Shown: positions 8,367 through 17,886, counted from the first letter of the stretch. The stretch: 64,000 nucleotides of DNA from UBA9630 sp037137555 (GCA_037137555.1 JBAXKA010000001.1:1-64000), one strand, 5' to 3'. Notes: a model not told the origin generated them from the sequence alone. A program made the numbers and translations.

Positions 8367-8660
8367 ATGAGCATCCAAAGAAAATTAGAAGAAATTCGCA
8401 AGAAACCAGAGCATATCAAAAAACGCTACACCTATATTGCCGTTGCCATTTCCATGTTTTTTATTATACTACTTTGGTTTTTTTCCATTGCTGATACACT
8501 TAAAAAAACTGAATTTACCAAAAAACAAAATGTTTTTGAGGATTTGCAAGTTGAAAAAAAATCACTCAAAGATGCCACTGATGATATGAAAAACTCACTG
8601 ACAGATCTAAATAAAAATCTAAAACAAGCTCCAACTGAAACTAATCAACCCTTAGAATAA
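8367..8660 (+). CDS. Small single-span membrane protein
   Basis: 97 aa. A basic N-terminus (about 1-24), one membrane segment (about 25-45, YIAVAISMFFIILLWFF), then a charged, probably coiled-coil tail rich in Lys, Asp and Leu. No recognised domain. Its place 14 bp after the MBL gene and 11 bp before gyrA supports it as a real gene in that operon. Role unknown. Confidence 0.75.
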   Translation: MSIQRKLEEIRKKPEHIKKRYTYIAVAISMFFIILLWFFSIADTLKKTEFTKKQNVFEDLQVEKKSLKDATDDMKNSLTDLNKNLKQAPTETNQPLE

Positions 8661-8671
8661 AAAATAATATT

Positions 8672-11116
8672 ATGGAAATGAAAATTGAATTGGAAAACAT
8701 CCAACCGCGTGAAATAACTGAAGAAATTCAACAATCCTATTTGGATTATGCCATGAGTGTCATTGTTTCTCGTGCTCTGCCTGATGTGCGTGATGGCATG
8801 AAGCCAGTGCATCGTCGCATTCTTTATTCTATGTGGAACACTGGCCTTCGTGCTAATGCAAAATTTAGAAAATCTGCGACAGTGGTGGGAGAAGTTTTGG
8901 GAAAATATCATCCACATGGTGATGTGGCAGTTTATGATTCAATGGTGCGTATGGCCCAAGATTTTTCTTTGCGTTATCCCCTCGTCAAAGGTCAAGGAAA
9001 TTTTGGTTCGATGGATGGAGACTCGGCAGCGGCTTATCGTTACACCGAAGCAAAACTTTCACCAATTGCCGAAGAGATGCTTACTGATATTGAAAAAAAT
9101 ACAGTTAATTTTGTACCAAATTTTGATGGTCAACATGAAGAGCCGACTGTTTTGCCCGCTAATTTACCCCAACTACTCTTAAATGGTTCCATGGGAATTG
9201 CCGTTGGAATGGCGACTAACATTCCTCCTCAAAATATTACTGAATTAATTGAAGGGATTGATCATTTAATCGATAATCCCAATGCCACAGTAGAAGATCT
9301 TTGTGAATTTGTTAAAGGTCCCGATTTTCCAACTGGTGGCATAATTTATAATAAAAAAGATATTATTGAAGCTTATAGAACTGGTCGTGGAAAAATTCTC
9401 ACCAGAGCAAAAGCGGAAATCAATGAAACTAAAACTGGTGCATTTCAAATTATTGTAACAGAAATGACCTATGCCACAAACAAATCAACCATGATTGAAA
9501 GAATGGCCGATCTTGTGAAGGAAGGAAAAATTATGGGCATTCGTGATATTCGCGATGAATCCGACAAAGATGGTGTTCGACTTGTGATTGAATTAAAAAA
9601 AGATGCTTATCCTCAAAAAGTGCTCAATAAGCTTTATGATTTAACTGATTTGCAAAAAAATTTCAATGTTAATATGCTCGCCCTTGTTAATGGCATTGAA
9701 CCAACTGTCCTAAATTTAAAATCAATTTTTGAATATTATATTATTCACAGAAAAGAAGTAATCACTCGTCGCACAAAATATGATTTGGAAAAAGCCCGTG
9801 ATCGTGCCCATATTTTGGAAGGTCTAAAAAAAGCACTTGATCATATTGATGCCGTCATTGAAACAATCAAAAAATCCAAAACAAAAGAAGAAGCCCATGT
9901 CAATTTGATGAAAAAATTCTTGCTTTCTGACAGACAGACTACGGCCATTCTGGAAATGCGATTGCAAACACTTGCCGGATTGGAACAAAAAAAGATTGAA
10001 GATGAATTGGCTGAAAAATTACGCATCATCGCTGAACTTGAAGCAATCCTAAAAAGTGAAAAGAAAATTCTCGGCATTGTCAAAAGCGAACTTAATCGTG
10101 TGAAGGAAAAATATGGCGACGAAAGAAAAACAAAAATAATTAAATCTGGCGTATCAGAATTTAAGCAAGAAGATTTAGTCCCCAACGAAGAAGCAATCAT
10201 AACGATTTCCAAGGAAGGTTATATTAAAAGAATGAACCCTGCTGTTTATAAAGTGCAAAAACGAGGTGGCAAGGGCGTGATTGGTGCCACAACCAGAGAG
10301 GGTGACGAAGTTGAAAAACTACTTGGTGTTATGACACATGATAATTTATTATTTTTCACTAACAGTGGAAAAGTTTTTCAAACTAAGTCTTATGAAATTC
10401 CAGAATCATCCAGAATTTCCAAAGGACAATCGATTGTTAATTTCTTGCAACTTTCTGGTGAAGAAAAAGTAACAGCTATTATTGCTTTCAACAAAGATGA
10501 TAATTATAAATATCTTTTTATGGCCACCGAGATGGGCACTGTCAAAAAAACTACACTGGAAGAATTTGAAAATGTCCGTCGTTCAGGTCTTATTGCTATA
10601 AAATTAGACAAGGGTGATGCGCTTCGTTGGGTTAATGCCACAACTGGCACAGATGAAATTGTCATCACAACTTCACATGGTCAAGCAATTCATTACAAGG
10701 AAAGTGATGTTCGCTCTATGGGTCGTGCGGCCACGGGAGTGCGTGGAATTAAATTAAAAAAAGATGATCTTGTTGTTGGTATGGATGTTTTCTTCAAAGG
10801 TCAAAAGGGCAATCAACTTTTAGTCATCACTGAAAATGGTTATGGTAAAAGATCCGATATTAAATATTACAAAATTCAAAAACGCGGTGGCTCAGGAATT
10901 AAAACAGCAGCGACGACTGCCAAAACAGGAAAGTTAATTGGTGCTAGTATTATCAATGTGGATAATCTTGATGCAGATTTAATTCTTACTTCCGATAAAG
11001 GTCAAATTATTCGTATTCCTCTTGTTAGTGTTTCTATTCTTGGTCGTGCCACACAAGGCGTTCGCGTTATGCGACCACAAACTGGCGATAAGGTTAGTGC
11101 GATGACGGTTTTGTAA
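8672..11116 (+). CDS. gyrA: DNA gyrase subunit A
   Basis: 814-aa type IIA topoisomerase subunit: winged-helix/tower cleavage domain, then a C-terminal beta-pinwheel. The catalytic tyrosine is Y124 in AAAYRYTE. The C-terminal domain has the GyrA box QKRGGKG (near residue 530), which separates GyrA from ParC. The quinolone-resistance region reads HPHGDVAVYD: position 85, the counterpart of E. coli Ser83, is Val, while D89 (Asp87 equivalent) is kept. gyrB is not in the window. Start ATG 8672; a second ATG two codons later is equally possible. Confidence 0.96.
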   Translation: MEMKIELENIQPREITEEIQQSYLDYAMSVIVSRALPDVRDGMKPVHRRILYSMWNTGLRANAKFRKSATVVGEVLGKYHPHGDVAVYDSMVRMAQDFSLRYPLVKGQGNFGSMDGDSAAAYRYTEAKLSPIAEEMLTDIEKNTVNFVPNFDGQHEEPTVLPANLPQLLLNGSMGIAVGMATNIPPQNITELIEGIDHLIDNPNATVEDLCEFVKGPDFPTGGIIYNKKDIIEAYRTGRGKILTRAKAEINETKTGAFQIIVTEMTYATNKSTMIERMADLVKEGKIMGIRDIRDESDKDGVRLVIELKKDAYPQKVLNKLYDLTDLQKNFNVNMLALVNGIEPTVLNLKSIFEYYIIHRKEVITRRTKYDLEKARDRAHILEGLKKALDHIDAVIETIKKSKTKEEAHVNLMKKFLLSDRQTTAILEMRLQTLAGLEQKKIEDELAEKLRIIAELEAILKSEKKILGIVKSELNRVKEKYGDERKTKIIKSGVSEFKQEDLVPNEEAIITISKEGYIKRMNPAVYKVQKRGGKGVIGATTREGDEVEKLLGVMTHDNLLFFTNSGKVFQTKSYEIPESSRISKGQSIVNFLQLSGEEKVTAIIAFNKDDNYKYLFMATEMGTVKKTTLEEFENVRRSGLIAIKLDKGDALRWVNATTGTDEIVITTSHGQAIHYKESDVRSMGRAATGVRGIKLKKDDLVVGMDVFFKGQKGNQLLVITENGYGKRSDIKYYKIQKRGGSGIKTAATTAKTGKLIGASIINVDNLDADLILTSDKGQIIRIPLVSVSILGRATQGVRVMRPQTGDKVSAMTVL

Positions 11117-11231
11117 AAAAATAAATAGAGATAAGGATCGACATAAACATAATTTGCACGAAAAGAAAAATCTACTATCATGCCAAATTATGTTCACGGG
11201 TTCTTGATGATTGAAAATATAACCCCGTAAT
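11117..11231. other. Gap after gyrA with one loose inverted repeat
   Basis: No gene seen. CATAATTTG (about 11147) and CAAATTATG (about 11184) could pair across a long loop. No T-run follows, so a terminator is not supported. Confidence 0.3.
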
Positions 11232-11314
11232 CGTAGGGAACAGGCATGCCTGTTCCCTACAATCCCAATCCCAATCCCAATCCCAACAAAATCGACAATA
11301 TCAAAAAATACCTA
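11232..11314 (+). repeat. Second copy of the RAYT-derived REP unit
   Basis: A perfect 28-bp palindrome (11233-11260) starting GTAGGG, four AATCCC units (11261-11284) and a 30-nt tail ending CCTA. Apart from one extra AATCCC it matches the internal segment of the RAYT gene (6972-7048, opposite strand). It ends 20 bp before the next start codon, so it forms part of that gene's 5' region. Confidence 0.88.
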
Positions 11315-11333
11315 ATAAATTAACAAAAAAAAT

Positions 11334-12041
11334 ATGCCCAGACCAATTACAACATTGTTTATGCTCACTTCGGTTGATGGTAAAATTTCAACAGTCAGTA
11401 ATGACAAATTAGATGTTGATAAAGATTTTCCAAGAATAAAAGGCCTCAAGGAAGGCTTGAAACAATATTATGAAATTGAACAAGCGACTGATTCACATTC
11501 ATTGAATTCGGGCAGAGTGTTAGCAAAAGTTGGAGCAAATAAACCACAAAAGAATATTGTAAAACTACCAGTTAGTTTTTTGATAATTGATAATAAGCCC
11601 CACTTGAATTGCACTGGCGTAGATAATTTTCTTAAAAAAAGCAAAAAGCTCTACATCATCACAACAAATAAAGTGCATCCTGCTTTTCAAAGAAAGACTG
11701 CTAATAATTTGGAAATCATCTACTACAAAAACAAAATTGATTTTATTGATTTATTCAGAAAATTAAAACAAGAATATGGAATTAGTCGATTAACTATTCA
11801 AACGGGAGAAACACTCAACGCAATTTTTTTGAGGAATAAATTGATTGATAAAATTTCACTTGTAATTGCTCCAGCTTTAATTGGTGGAGAAAATACGCCA
11901 TCATTGATAGCTGGAAAGTCACTATCTTCTCTCAAGGAGCTTGCCCTGATAAAAGCGTTGAAATTAACCGAGGTAAAAAAATTAAATGATTCTTATTTAA
12001 ATTTAAAATACGATGTCATCAATGACACCGAAATCGATTGA
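11334..12041 (+). CDS. RibD C-terminal/dihydrofolate reductase-fold protein
   Basis: 235 aa. The start RPITTLFMLTSVDGKIS and the C-terminal block ISLVIAPALIGGENTPSLI match the RibD_C reductase family (5-amino-6-ribosylamino-uracil reductase-like), which includes many stand-alone NADPH-dependent reductases of unknown substrate. There is no deaminase domain and no riboflavin gene nearby, so a riboflavin role is not supported. The REP unit at 11232-11314 directly precedes it. It ends with TGA. Confidence 0.8.
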   Translation: MPRPITTLFMLTSVDGKISTVSNDKLDVDKDFPRIKGLKEGLKQYYEIEQATDSHSLNSGRVLAKVGANKPQKNIVKLPVSFLIIDNKPHLNCTGVDNFLKKSKKLYIITTNKVHPAFQRKTANNLEIIYYKNKIDFIDLFRKLKQEYGISRLTIQTGETLNAIFLRNKLIDKISLVIAPALIGGENTPSLIAGKSLSSLKELALIKALKLTEVKKLNDSYLNLKYDVINDTEID

Positions 12042-12129
12042 TTTTTAAATACACAAACTAAACATTTCCCTTTTTTTAAAAATAGTGTATACTAAAAATT
12101 CGAGTATTATCAATTAATTTTTACGCACT

Positions 12130-13581
12130 ATGTCCACCAATGAAGTTGCTATCAGATTTAATGAAGTTTCTTTTGAATATTCCCGTGATAAAATCATTCT
12201 TGATGATGCTTCTTTTTCTTTGCGTCAAGGAGCAAAAGTAACTTTAATGGGACAAAATGGTGCTGGTAAAAGCACGCTATTGGAAATGATCACAGGAGCA
12301 TTAAAACCAAAATCAGGCACAATTCATGTCGCAAAAAATCTCACTATCGCCTATGCCAAGCAAGTTATTCCTCGTGACGAATTAGATCTTACGGTGAATG
12401 ATTTTTTTGCTAAACGCTTTACGGAAAAAATTTATAATCTGACTCCGCGTATTGATAAAGTTTTAAATGTGGTTAATTTAAAAGCACCGCATGATCGAAT
12501 TATCAAATCTTTTTCTGGCGGACAACAAGCTCGCTTGCTTCTTGCTTCAGCAATTATTTCTGATCCGGATTTATTAATTCTTGATGAACCAACTAACAAC
12601 CTTGATCCGGCTGGCATTGAGCATTTAACTCAATTTTTAATCAACTCCACAAAAACTTGCTTAGTCATTTCGCATGATGCTGATTTTTTAAATTCTTTTA
12701 CTGATGGCGTTCTCTATTTAGATATTTTTAATCACAAAACCCAACAATATCTCGGCGACTACTATTCTGTTGTGGAAGAAATTGCCGCGCAAATTGAAAA
12801 AGAAAAACGCAAAAATGCTCAATATGAAAAAGAAATTATTGCTAATAAAGAAAAGGCTAATTTTTTTGCAAACAAGGGTGGAAAAATGCGACTTGTCGCC
12901 AGAAGAATGCGTGACAAGGCAGCGGAAATGGAAGAAGCCAAAGTAGATATTCGAAGAGAAGACAAAGCCATTCGTCCATTCGAAATACCTTGCCAAGCAG
13001 AATTGGGCGGAGAAGTTTTACATATCGATTCTGTTACGATTGTTAAAAATTATGAACCAACGGAAAAAACCGTCAATGTTTCATTGCGTAAAAATCAGCA
13101 TCTACTTCTTTCCGGACCAAATGGTATTGGCAAAAGCACCCTACTCGAATCAATTGCCAAAGGAGAAACACTTAGTGCAAAAATTCTAACTGATGTTCGT
13201 GTCGGTTATTATCGCCAAGATTTTTCTACTCTTAATTTTGAAGATACGGTTTATGATTCCCTACTTTCGGTCATGAAACTAAAAGACGAAGAAAAAATGC
13301 GTTCAGTTGCCTCAGGTTTTTTACTCACAAAAGAATGTGTCTATGCTAAAATCGGCAGTCTTTCTGAAGGTCAAAAAGGTCTCGTGGCTTTCGCCCAACT
13401 CGTTTTGCTTGAGCCGGGACTTTTAATTCTTGACGAGCCAACTAATCACATCAATTTTCGCCATTTACCTATTATTGCTAAAGCCTTAGATGAATACACT
13501 GGTGCAATGGTGCTCGTTAGTCATGTGCCAGATTTTGTCGCCCAAATTAGAATCGATGAAGTACTTGATCTTGAAAGATAA
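12130..13581 (+). CDS. ABC-F family ATPase
   Basis: 483 aa with two ABC modules and no membrane segment. First module: Walker A GQNGAGKST (about 39-47), signature SFSGGQQ, Walker B LLILDEPTNNLD. A charged linker (residues about 215-290, IEKEKRKNAQYEKE...) lies between the modules. Second module: GPNGIGKST, SLSEGQKG, LLILDEPTNHI. ABC-F proteins act on ribosomes as translation factors or antibiotic-protection proteins. Known resistance subgroups cannot be told apart from sequence alone. Confidence 0.9.
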   Translation: MSTNEVAIRFNEVSFEYSRDKIILDDASFSLRQGAKVTLMGQNGAGKSTLLEMITGALKPKSGTIHVAKNLTIAYAKQVIPRDELDLTVNDFFAKRFTEKIYNLTPRIDKVLNVVNLKAPHDRIIKSFSGGQQARLLLASAIISDPDLLILDEPTNNLDPAGIEHLTQFLINSTKTCLVISHDADFLNSFTDGVLYLDIFNHKTQQYLGDYYSVVEEIAAQIEKEKRKNAQYEKEIIANKEKANFFANKGGKMRLVARRMRDKAAEMEEAKVDIRREDKAIRPFEIPCQAELGGEVLHIDSVTIVKNYEPTEKTVNVSLRKNQHLLLSGPNGIGKSTLLESIAKGETLSAKILTDVRVGYYRQDFSTLNFEDTVYDSLLSVMKLKDEEKMRSVASGFLLTKECVYAKIGSLSEGQKGLVAFAQLVLLEPGLLILDEPTNHINFRHLPIIAKALDEYTGAMVLVSHVPDFVAQIRIDEVLDLER

Positions 13582-13617
13582 TTTATTTTATTTTAGTTTT
13601 AGTTTAATTTTTTATTT

Positions 13618-14742
13618 ATGGTCTTTTTGCAAATTACTTTTTTTCTCACACTTTTAGTTTTAACGCTTTTTGGTTCGCATTATTTTTTATATGCATCACT
13701 AATTAAATTTTTTCCTTTTTTACATAACTATAAAAAGCTTTTGTTTATTACGCTTTTTTTATTAGCTATTAGTTTTATTTTGACTTCAATTCTTGCGCAT
13801 GTGCGTGAAGATTTGGCTACTCGTGCCAGCTATTTACTCTCTGGTTTTTGGCTTGGATTTTTGACCAATCTTGTTTTGGCTATTTTAATTATTAGTTTTC
13901 TTAATTGGCTATTTAAACTAGCTGGTATCAATTTTAATCTCTCACTTATTGCTCTGATTTCTTTTAGTTTAGCTTTTGTTTTTTCACTTTATGGAAGCTG
14001 GAATGCTTTTCAGCCAAGACTGAAAAATATTACAGTTACAATTCCTAATTTACCCGAAAATTGGCAAGACAAGAAAGTCGTGCAACTCGCAGATGTGCAT
14101 TTAGGATTAATTTATCGCAAGGATTTTCTGCAAAATATTATTGACCAAATAAATCCCCTCAACCCCGAACTAGTACTTATTACTGGAGATTTTTTTGATG
14201 GCATGGATGGAAAGCTAGATCTTTTAATCTCACCATTAAATAATCTCAAAACTGCTCAAGGAACTTTTTTTGTCAACGGAAATCATGAAACATATTTGGG
14301 CACAGAAAAAACAATTGCCACGCTCGAAAAAAATAAAGTCCAAATTCTTAAAGATCAGGTTGTGGATATTTCCGGATTAAAACTAATTGGCATTGGTTAT
14401 CCAGAACGAGATTTAAAAAAAGATATTATTATTACGCTACAAGAATTAAAATCCCAGTTTTTTGGCAAGCCAAATATCTTGCTTTATCATTCCCCTACTA
14501 ACATACACCAATTTGCAGAAAATGGTGTCAATTTACAACTTTCTGGCCACACCCATTTGGGACAAATTTTTCCTTTTAATCTTATCACGAAACTAATTTA
14601 TCACGGCTATGATTATGGATTGCACACAATAAACAATTACACAATTTATATTAGTAGTGGTTTGGGTACATGGGGACCAGCTATGCGCACAAATAGCACT
14701 CCAGAAATTGTCGTAATCACATTAAAAAATAAAACCAACTAA
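13618..14742 (+). CDS. Membrane-anchored metallophosphoesterase
   Basis: 374 aa. Four hydrophobic segments fill residues about 1-130, then a calcineurin-like phosphoesterase domain. Metal ligands are D159 and H161 in LADVHLG, D191 in ITGDFFDG, N222 and H223 in NGNHE, and SGHTHLGQ near 317. The layout matches YkuE/YaeI-type enzymes, which may cleave lipid phosphates; the substrate here is unknown. 36 bp after the ABC-F gene. Confidence 0.87.
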   Translation: MVFLQITFFLTLLVLTLFGSHYFLYASLIKFFPFLHNYKKLLFITLFLLAISFILTSILAHVREDLATRASYLLSGFWLGFLTNLVLAILIISFLNWLFKLAGINFNLSLIALISFSLAFVFSLYGSWNAFQPRLKNITVTIPNLPENWQDKKVVQLADVHLGLIYRKDFLQNIIDQINPLNPELVLITGDFFDGMDGKLDLLISPLNNLKTAQGTFFVNGNHETYLGTEKTIATLEKNKVQILKDQVVDISGLKLIGIGYPERDLKKDIIITLQELKSQFFGKPNILLYHSPTNIHQFAENGVNLQLSGHTHLGQIFPFNLITKLIYHGYDYGLHTINNYTIYISSGLGTWGPAMRTNSTPEIVVITLKNKTN

Positions 14743-14756
14743 ACAGGAGGTGTAAA

Positions 14757-15212
14757 ATGAAAAAAATTGTTCTTTGCATTATTATTCGGCACAGAGAGAT
14801 TTTGCTTTTGGAATATGAACGGGGATCGCTTATGCTCCCAGGCGGACATATTGAAAAAGAAGAAACTCCAAGTATCGCCGCCAGGAGAGAAATTCATGAA
14901 GAGCTGGGACTGAAAAATCAGCCCGTTCAAGTCATTGAACTTAAAGATTGGGGAAAGATAAAAGAATACGAAAAAGTAAGTTATCATCTTTATCTCGCTC
15001 ATCTGGACAGTTTCGGAAAAGAATTTCAAATGTCTCCTCAAAAAGAAGAAGGCATAAAAAGTTTCATCTGGGTTAATCCATGGGAATTATTTAGCTCTTG
15101 GGAATCCGATGGATTTTGGCGGAATATAAAAATAAGAAATAAGATGACTGAGATCGCCAAAGAAGCCATCGAGCTTTTTATCAGCCAGCCCATTATTAAA
15201 ATCATGGTCTAG
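14757..15212 (+). CDS. NUDIX hydrolase
   Basis: 151 aa with a perfect NUDIX box at residues 30-52 (GX5EX7REUXEEXGU: G30, E36, R44-E45, E48-E49). It hydrolyses a nucleoside diphosphate linked to another moiety; the substrate is not predictable. It starts 14 bp after the phosphoesterase stop and has a strong Shine-Dalgarno (ACAGGAGGTG, 14743-14752), unlike the SD-poor genes before it. A terminator follows. Together these suggest an acquired, self-contained cassette. Confidence 0.88.
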   Translation: MKKIVLCIIIRHREILLLEYERGSLMLPGGHIEKEETPSIAARREIHEELGLKNQPVQVIELKDWGKIKEYEKVSYHLYLAHLDSFGKEFQMSPQKEEGIKSFIWVNPWELFSSWESDGFWRNIKIRNKMTEIAKEAIELFISQPIIKIMV

Positions 15213-15227
15213 GAAGAGGAGAGATCT

Positions 15228-15326
15228 ATGATAAAAAAACAAAAAAACCGGCCAAAGCTAAACATAGCTTTGTCGGTTTTATTTTTTTTAAAAATTTCTT
15301 GTCATAAAAATATAGCTATGTCATAG
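15228..15326 (+). CDS. Possible 32-aa ORF overlapping a terminator
   Basis: ATG at 15228 sits behind AGAGGAGAG. The frame runs through the terminator hairpin to TAG at 15324-15326, inside the left end of the IS remnant. The product starts MIKKQKNRPKLN and has a hydrophobic middle. Probably a broken or chance ORF; the good ribosome binding site is the only support. Confidence 0.2.
   Translation: MIKKQKNRPKLNIALSVLFFLKISCHKNIAMS
15244..15289 (+). terminator. Rho-independent terminator after the NUDIX gene
   Basis: AAAACCGGCCAAAGCTA pairs with TAGCTTTGTCGGTTTT around an AACA loop, followed by ATTTTTTTT. One bulge in the stem. Confidence 0.85.
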
Positions 15327-16119
15327 TAGCGTTTTCTAGAAATGTCATACCTGCTAAGATATTGAGTTAATCATTAAGCTCAATATCAATGTGATCAAAA
15401 GCGGAACACAAGGAATTATCCACAAACTAAGAAATAAGACGGGCAACAATAAATTAGAAAATAAACTTTTGGAAAAAGCCAAAAAACTGCTTAAAAAAAG
15501 TATTCTGATTTCGGTCCAACATTAGCAACAGAGAAACTAATGGAACTGAATAAAATCAATTTGGGCGTAACGACAATTCGCGAGTTAATGATCGAAGAAA
15601 AATATTGGAAACCAAAAGTGAGAAAACAAAATCAAGTCCATAAAGTATATTCCTAATTTCAATCAAAGGTTTGCAGTTATTCCTACCAAAAAAACTGATT
15701 TGCACAAACCACTAACCAAAAATGAAAAAGAAAACCTAGCTAAAATATTTTCCATTCAGTCTAAGCGATAAGTTAAAAATGATTTCACTATTCAATTTAA
15801 AAACACATAGTATCAATTAAAAGAAATTCAACTCACAACCGTTTATCGCAGAGATGAAATTTTGATTGAAGAAAGATTAGACAATTCGATTCATCTAAGC
15901 AAAAAAGCTCAGTATCTTAATTTTGAAAAGTTACCCCAAAGACCTGAAAAAGTTAAAATGAAACTGCTGGCTATTACTCCACAAAAAACTTCATGAATAC
16001 CACCGATCAATCATCCTTGGAGAGTGAGAATGGCAGCTCAATTTAAGCAAAAACAATTAGCCCATAATTCTCTTGTTTCGCAAGTATGACATTTTAAAAA
16101 AACGCGGGGGTATGACATT
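15318..16119 (+). mobile_element. Decayed ISNCY-like insertion sequence with inverted ends
   Basis: The left end (15318-15354) and the right end (16080-16119, inverted) align well: each has an outer ATGTCATA, then GCGTTTT, then AAATGTCATAC(C/T)TGC. They enclose a ruined transposase. At about 800 bp the element is much shorter than an intact member. I did not find a clear target duplication. Confidence 0.75.
15360..16081 (+). pseudogene. ISNCY-type transposase remnant, catalytic core deleted
   Basis: Frame-shifted and stop-interrupted pieces read in order: GTQGIIHKLRNKTG near 15405, then YSDFGPTLATEKLMEL and TIRELMIEEKYWKPK (DNA-binding region) near 15510-15620, then RFAVIPTKKTDLHKPLT (about 15670), then NDFTIQFKN, YQLKEIQLTTVYRRDE and LDNSIHLSKKAQYLNFEKLP, and a final NHPWR. 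The order matches ISNCY transposases. The segment that should hold most of the DDE core is missing between about 15650 and 15665. Several frameshifts and in-frame stops show long inactivity. Confidence 0.75.
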
Positions 16120-16150
16120 TCTATATAATTTTGACATACGGAACTAATTA

Positions 16151-16179
16151 TTGACAATTTCTTATATATAATCTATCCT
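16151..16179 (+). promoter_or_regulatory. Possible promoter of the GH5 gene
   Basis: TTGACA (16151-16156), 17-bp spacer, TATCCT (16174-16179). A TATAAT nearby (16167) is wrongly spaced from this -35. Confidence 0.4.
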
Positions 16180-16248
16180 GATTTCCATTAGCATTTGTAT
16201 GCTAATAATTGTTCATTAACATTTTTGATATCGAAAGGAAAGCCCACT

Positions 16249-17886
16249 ATGAGAAAAACTATTTTTGGCACGATTCTAATTTGTTTTTTGTCTTTATTAT
16301 TTGTTGGTTCGTTAATGGCAACCGCTCCCCCAGTATTTATTTTGGGGAATATTTTAGTTGATATTCGAGAAAATACTTGCAGACCAATTCATGGTCTGGG
16401 CATATCTGGACTGGAATATGGGATTCCGCATGTTGATAATCTCATATGTCCGGCAAGATACCCTGGAACAGCGGGTACTGATTATTTTGTTCCGAGCTCA
16501 TCACAGTTTCAATCTGCCAAAAGCCTCGGATCCAGAGTGGTCAGACTGCCCTTTGATCTCGGACGCTTAGTCCCAGGCTCATTGAACATAAATTATGTCC
16601 CTGGCAAGGACATTGTGTTCGATCAGGTTTACCTGGGATATTTAAGACAATGCCTAGGGATGGCACAAGATTACGATCAACTGCTAATCCTGGACATGCA
16701 TAATTATCTATACTACATTGATGATTATGCGAAAAAAATATTCTTGATTAATGATTCATTGATTCATCGAGAACTATTAAATCAAACATGGACACAGCTC
16801 GTGCAGGAGTTTGCAAATAGTCCTGCATTGTTTGGTTATGAAATTATGAACGAACCAAATAAAACCTCCCATGAATCAAATTGGCTGTCTATTGCCCAAT
16901 CGGCAATAAATAGAATCAGAGAGGTTGATTCTGACCACTTTGTTTTCGTCAACGGAAAAACATTCAGCAGTGCTGGCGGATGGCTGAATGCTGAAAATGA
17001 CAATCTGGAAAAATTAACCGATACAGCAAGCAAACTGGTTTTTACTCCCCATCTATATGCCGATTCCAATTATAATGGAAAATACGATGGGGAGATAGAC
17101 GATTATCCACCAGACGGGTGGAAAAGCGAACTCTATCGATTGGCCTGGGGCGCAATTAAATGGTCACGGGAATACAACAAGCCACTACTTTTTGGCGAAG
17201 TTGGCTTCCTGACAAAAACTGATGCGTGGGATATTGTTTTCAAAGAACTCCTGCGTGAATATTTAATGCTTCATAATGTAGGAATAATTCTGTGGGCATT
17301 AGAACCAGAAGATATTCCTCATCAAGATACATACATTCTTGGCGAGAGCAAGGCCATCGCCAAAACATTTGCAGAATACTCCACCAAAAAAATAAACTTT
17401 CAAAATAGAAATGGTGGGGATTACATTTTCCACAATAACCTCCAAAATGGTTACCAGGTTTATGCCTGGGAAGGAGTGGCGTCTAGAATACTAGAAGCTG
17501 GTGGCTTGGACAATAGTCCAAGTCTAAGCATACACTTCAATGGCAATTGGAGTGATGGCTTTGACATAGCCAGCAAAAATATCAAAGATGAACACTCTGA
17601 CTTTGATATTAGAGGCTCCTTGAATGTTTCCTTTTATTACAAAGGGGAAGCGAGTCTCCGAACGAGTTTTTGTGACGAAAGCATTTCTGGTTGTGGACAA
17701 ATCATTGTTACACCCAGACAAGCAGAACTCACAAAGATAGAAATTCCAATCACACAACAAATGCTCCCATCTAGTGGCAAATTTGATCGCATCAAATTTC
17801 AAACTGGCGATGGAGCTTTTGTCGGGGATATTATCCTCGATGAAATAATATTAACACCCTGCATTCAAAAAAGAACGCAGGGTTGA
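16249..17886 (+). CDS. Secreted glycoside hydrolase family 5-like enzyme
   Basis: 545 aa from ATG 16249, chosen because GAAAGGAAAG precedes it and a signal peptide (MRKTIFGTILICFLSLLFVG, cleavage near ATA-PP) begins there. The TIM-barrel catalytic domain (about 30-370) has the GH5 acid/base Glu in YEIMNEPN and the nucleophile Glu in LLFGEVGF; the HxY motif PHLY is also present. A C-terminal beta-rich domain (about 390-540) is likely for carbohydrate binding. Expected to cut beta-glucans or mannans outside the cell. Base composition and SD use differ from the neighbours and it lies next to an IS remnant, so transfer is likely. Confidence 0.85.
   Translation: MRKTIFGTILICFLSLLFVGSLMATAPPVFILGNILVDIRENTCRPIHGLGISGLEYGIPHVDNLICPARYPGTAGTDYFVPSSSQFQSAKSLGSRVVRLPFDLGRLVPGSLNINYVPGKDIVFDQVYLGYLRQCLGMAQDYDQLLILDMHNYLYYIDDYAKKIFLINDSLIHRELLNQTWTQLVQEFANSPALFGYEIMNEPNKTSHESNWLSIAQSAINRIREVDSDHFVFVNGKTFSSAGGWLNAENDNLEKLTDTASKLVFTPHLYADSNYNGKYDGEIDDYPPDGWKSELYRLAWGAIKWSREYNKPLLFGEVGFLTKTDAWDIVFKELLREYLMLHNVGIILWALEPEDIPHQDTYILGESKAIAKTFAEYSTKKINFQNRNGGDYIFHNNLQNGYQVYAWEGVASRILEAGGLDNSPSLSIHFNGNWSDGFDIASKNIKDEHSDFDIRGSLNVSFYYKGEASLRTSFCDESISGCGQIIVTPRQAELTKIEIPITQQMLPSSGKFDRIKFQTGDGAFVGDIILDEIILTPCIQKRTQG

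Noticed and set aside
11334..12041. Riboflavin biosynthesis role for the RibD-like gene
   Set aside because: Only the reductase fold is present, with no deaminase domain and no other rib gene or FMN riboswitch-like leader.
15318..16119. An active insertion sequence
   Set aside because: The transposase frame is broken at several points and lacks its DDE core.
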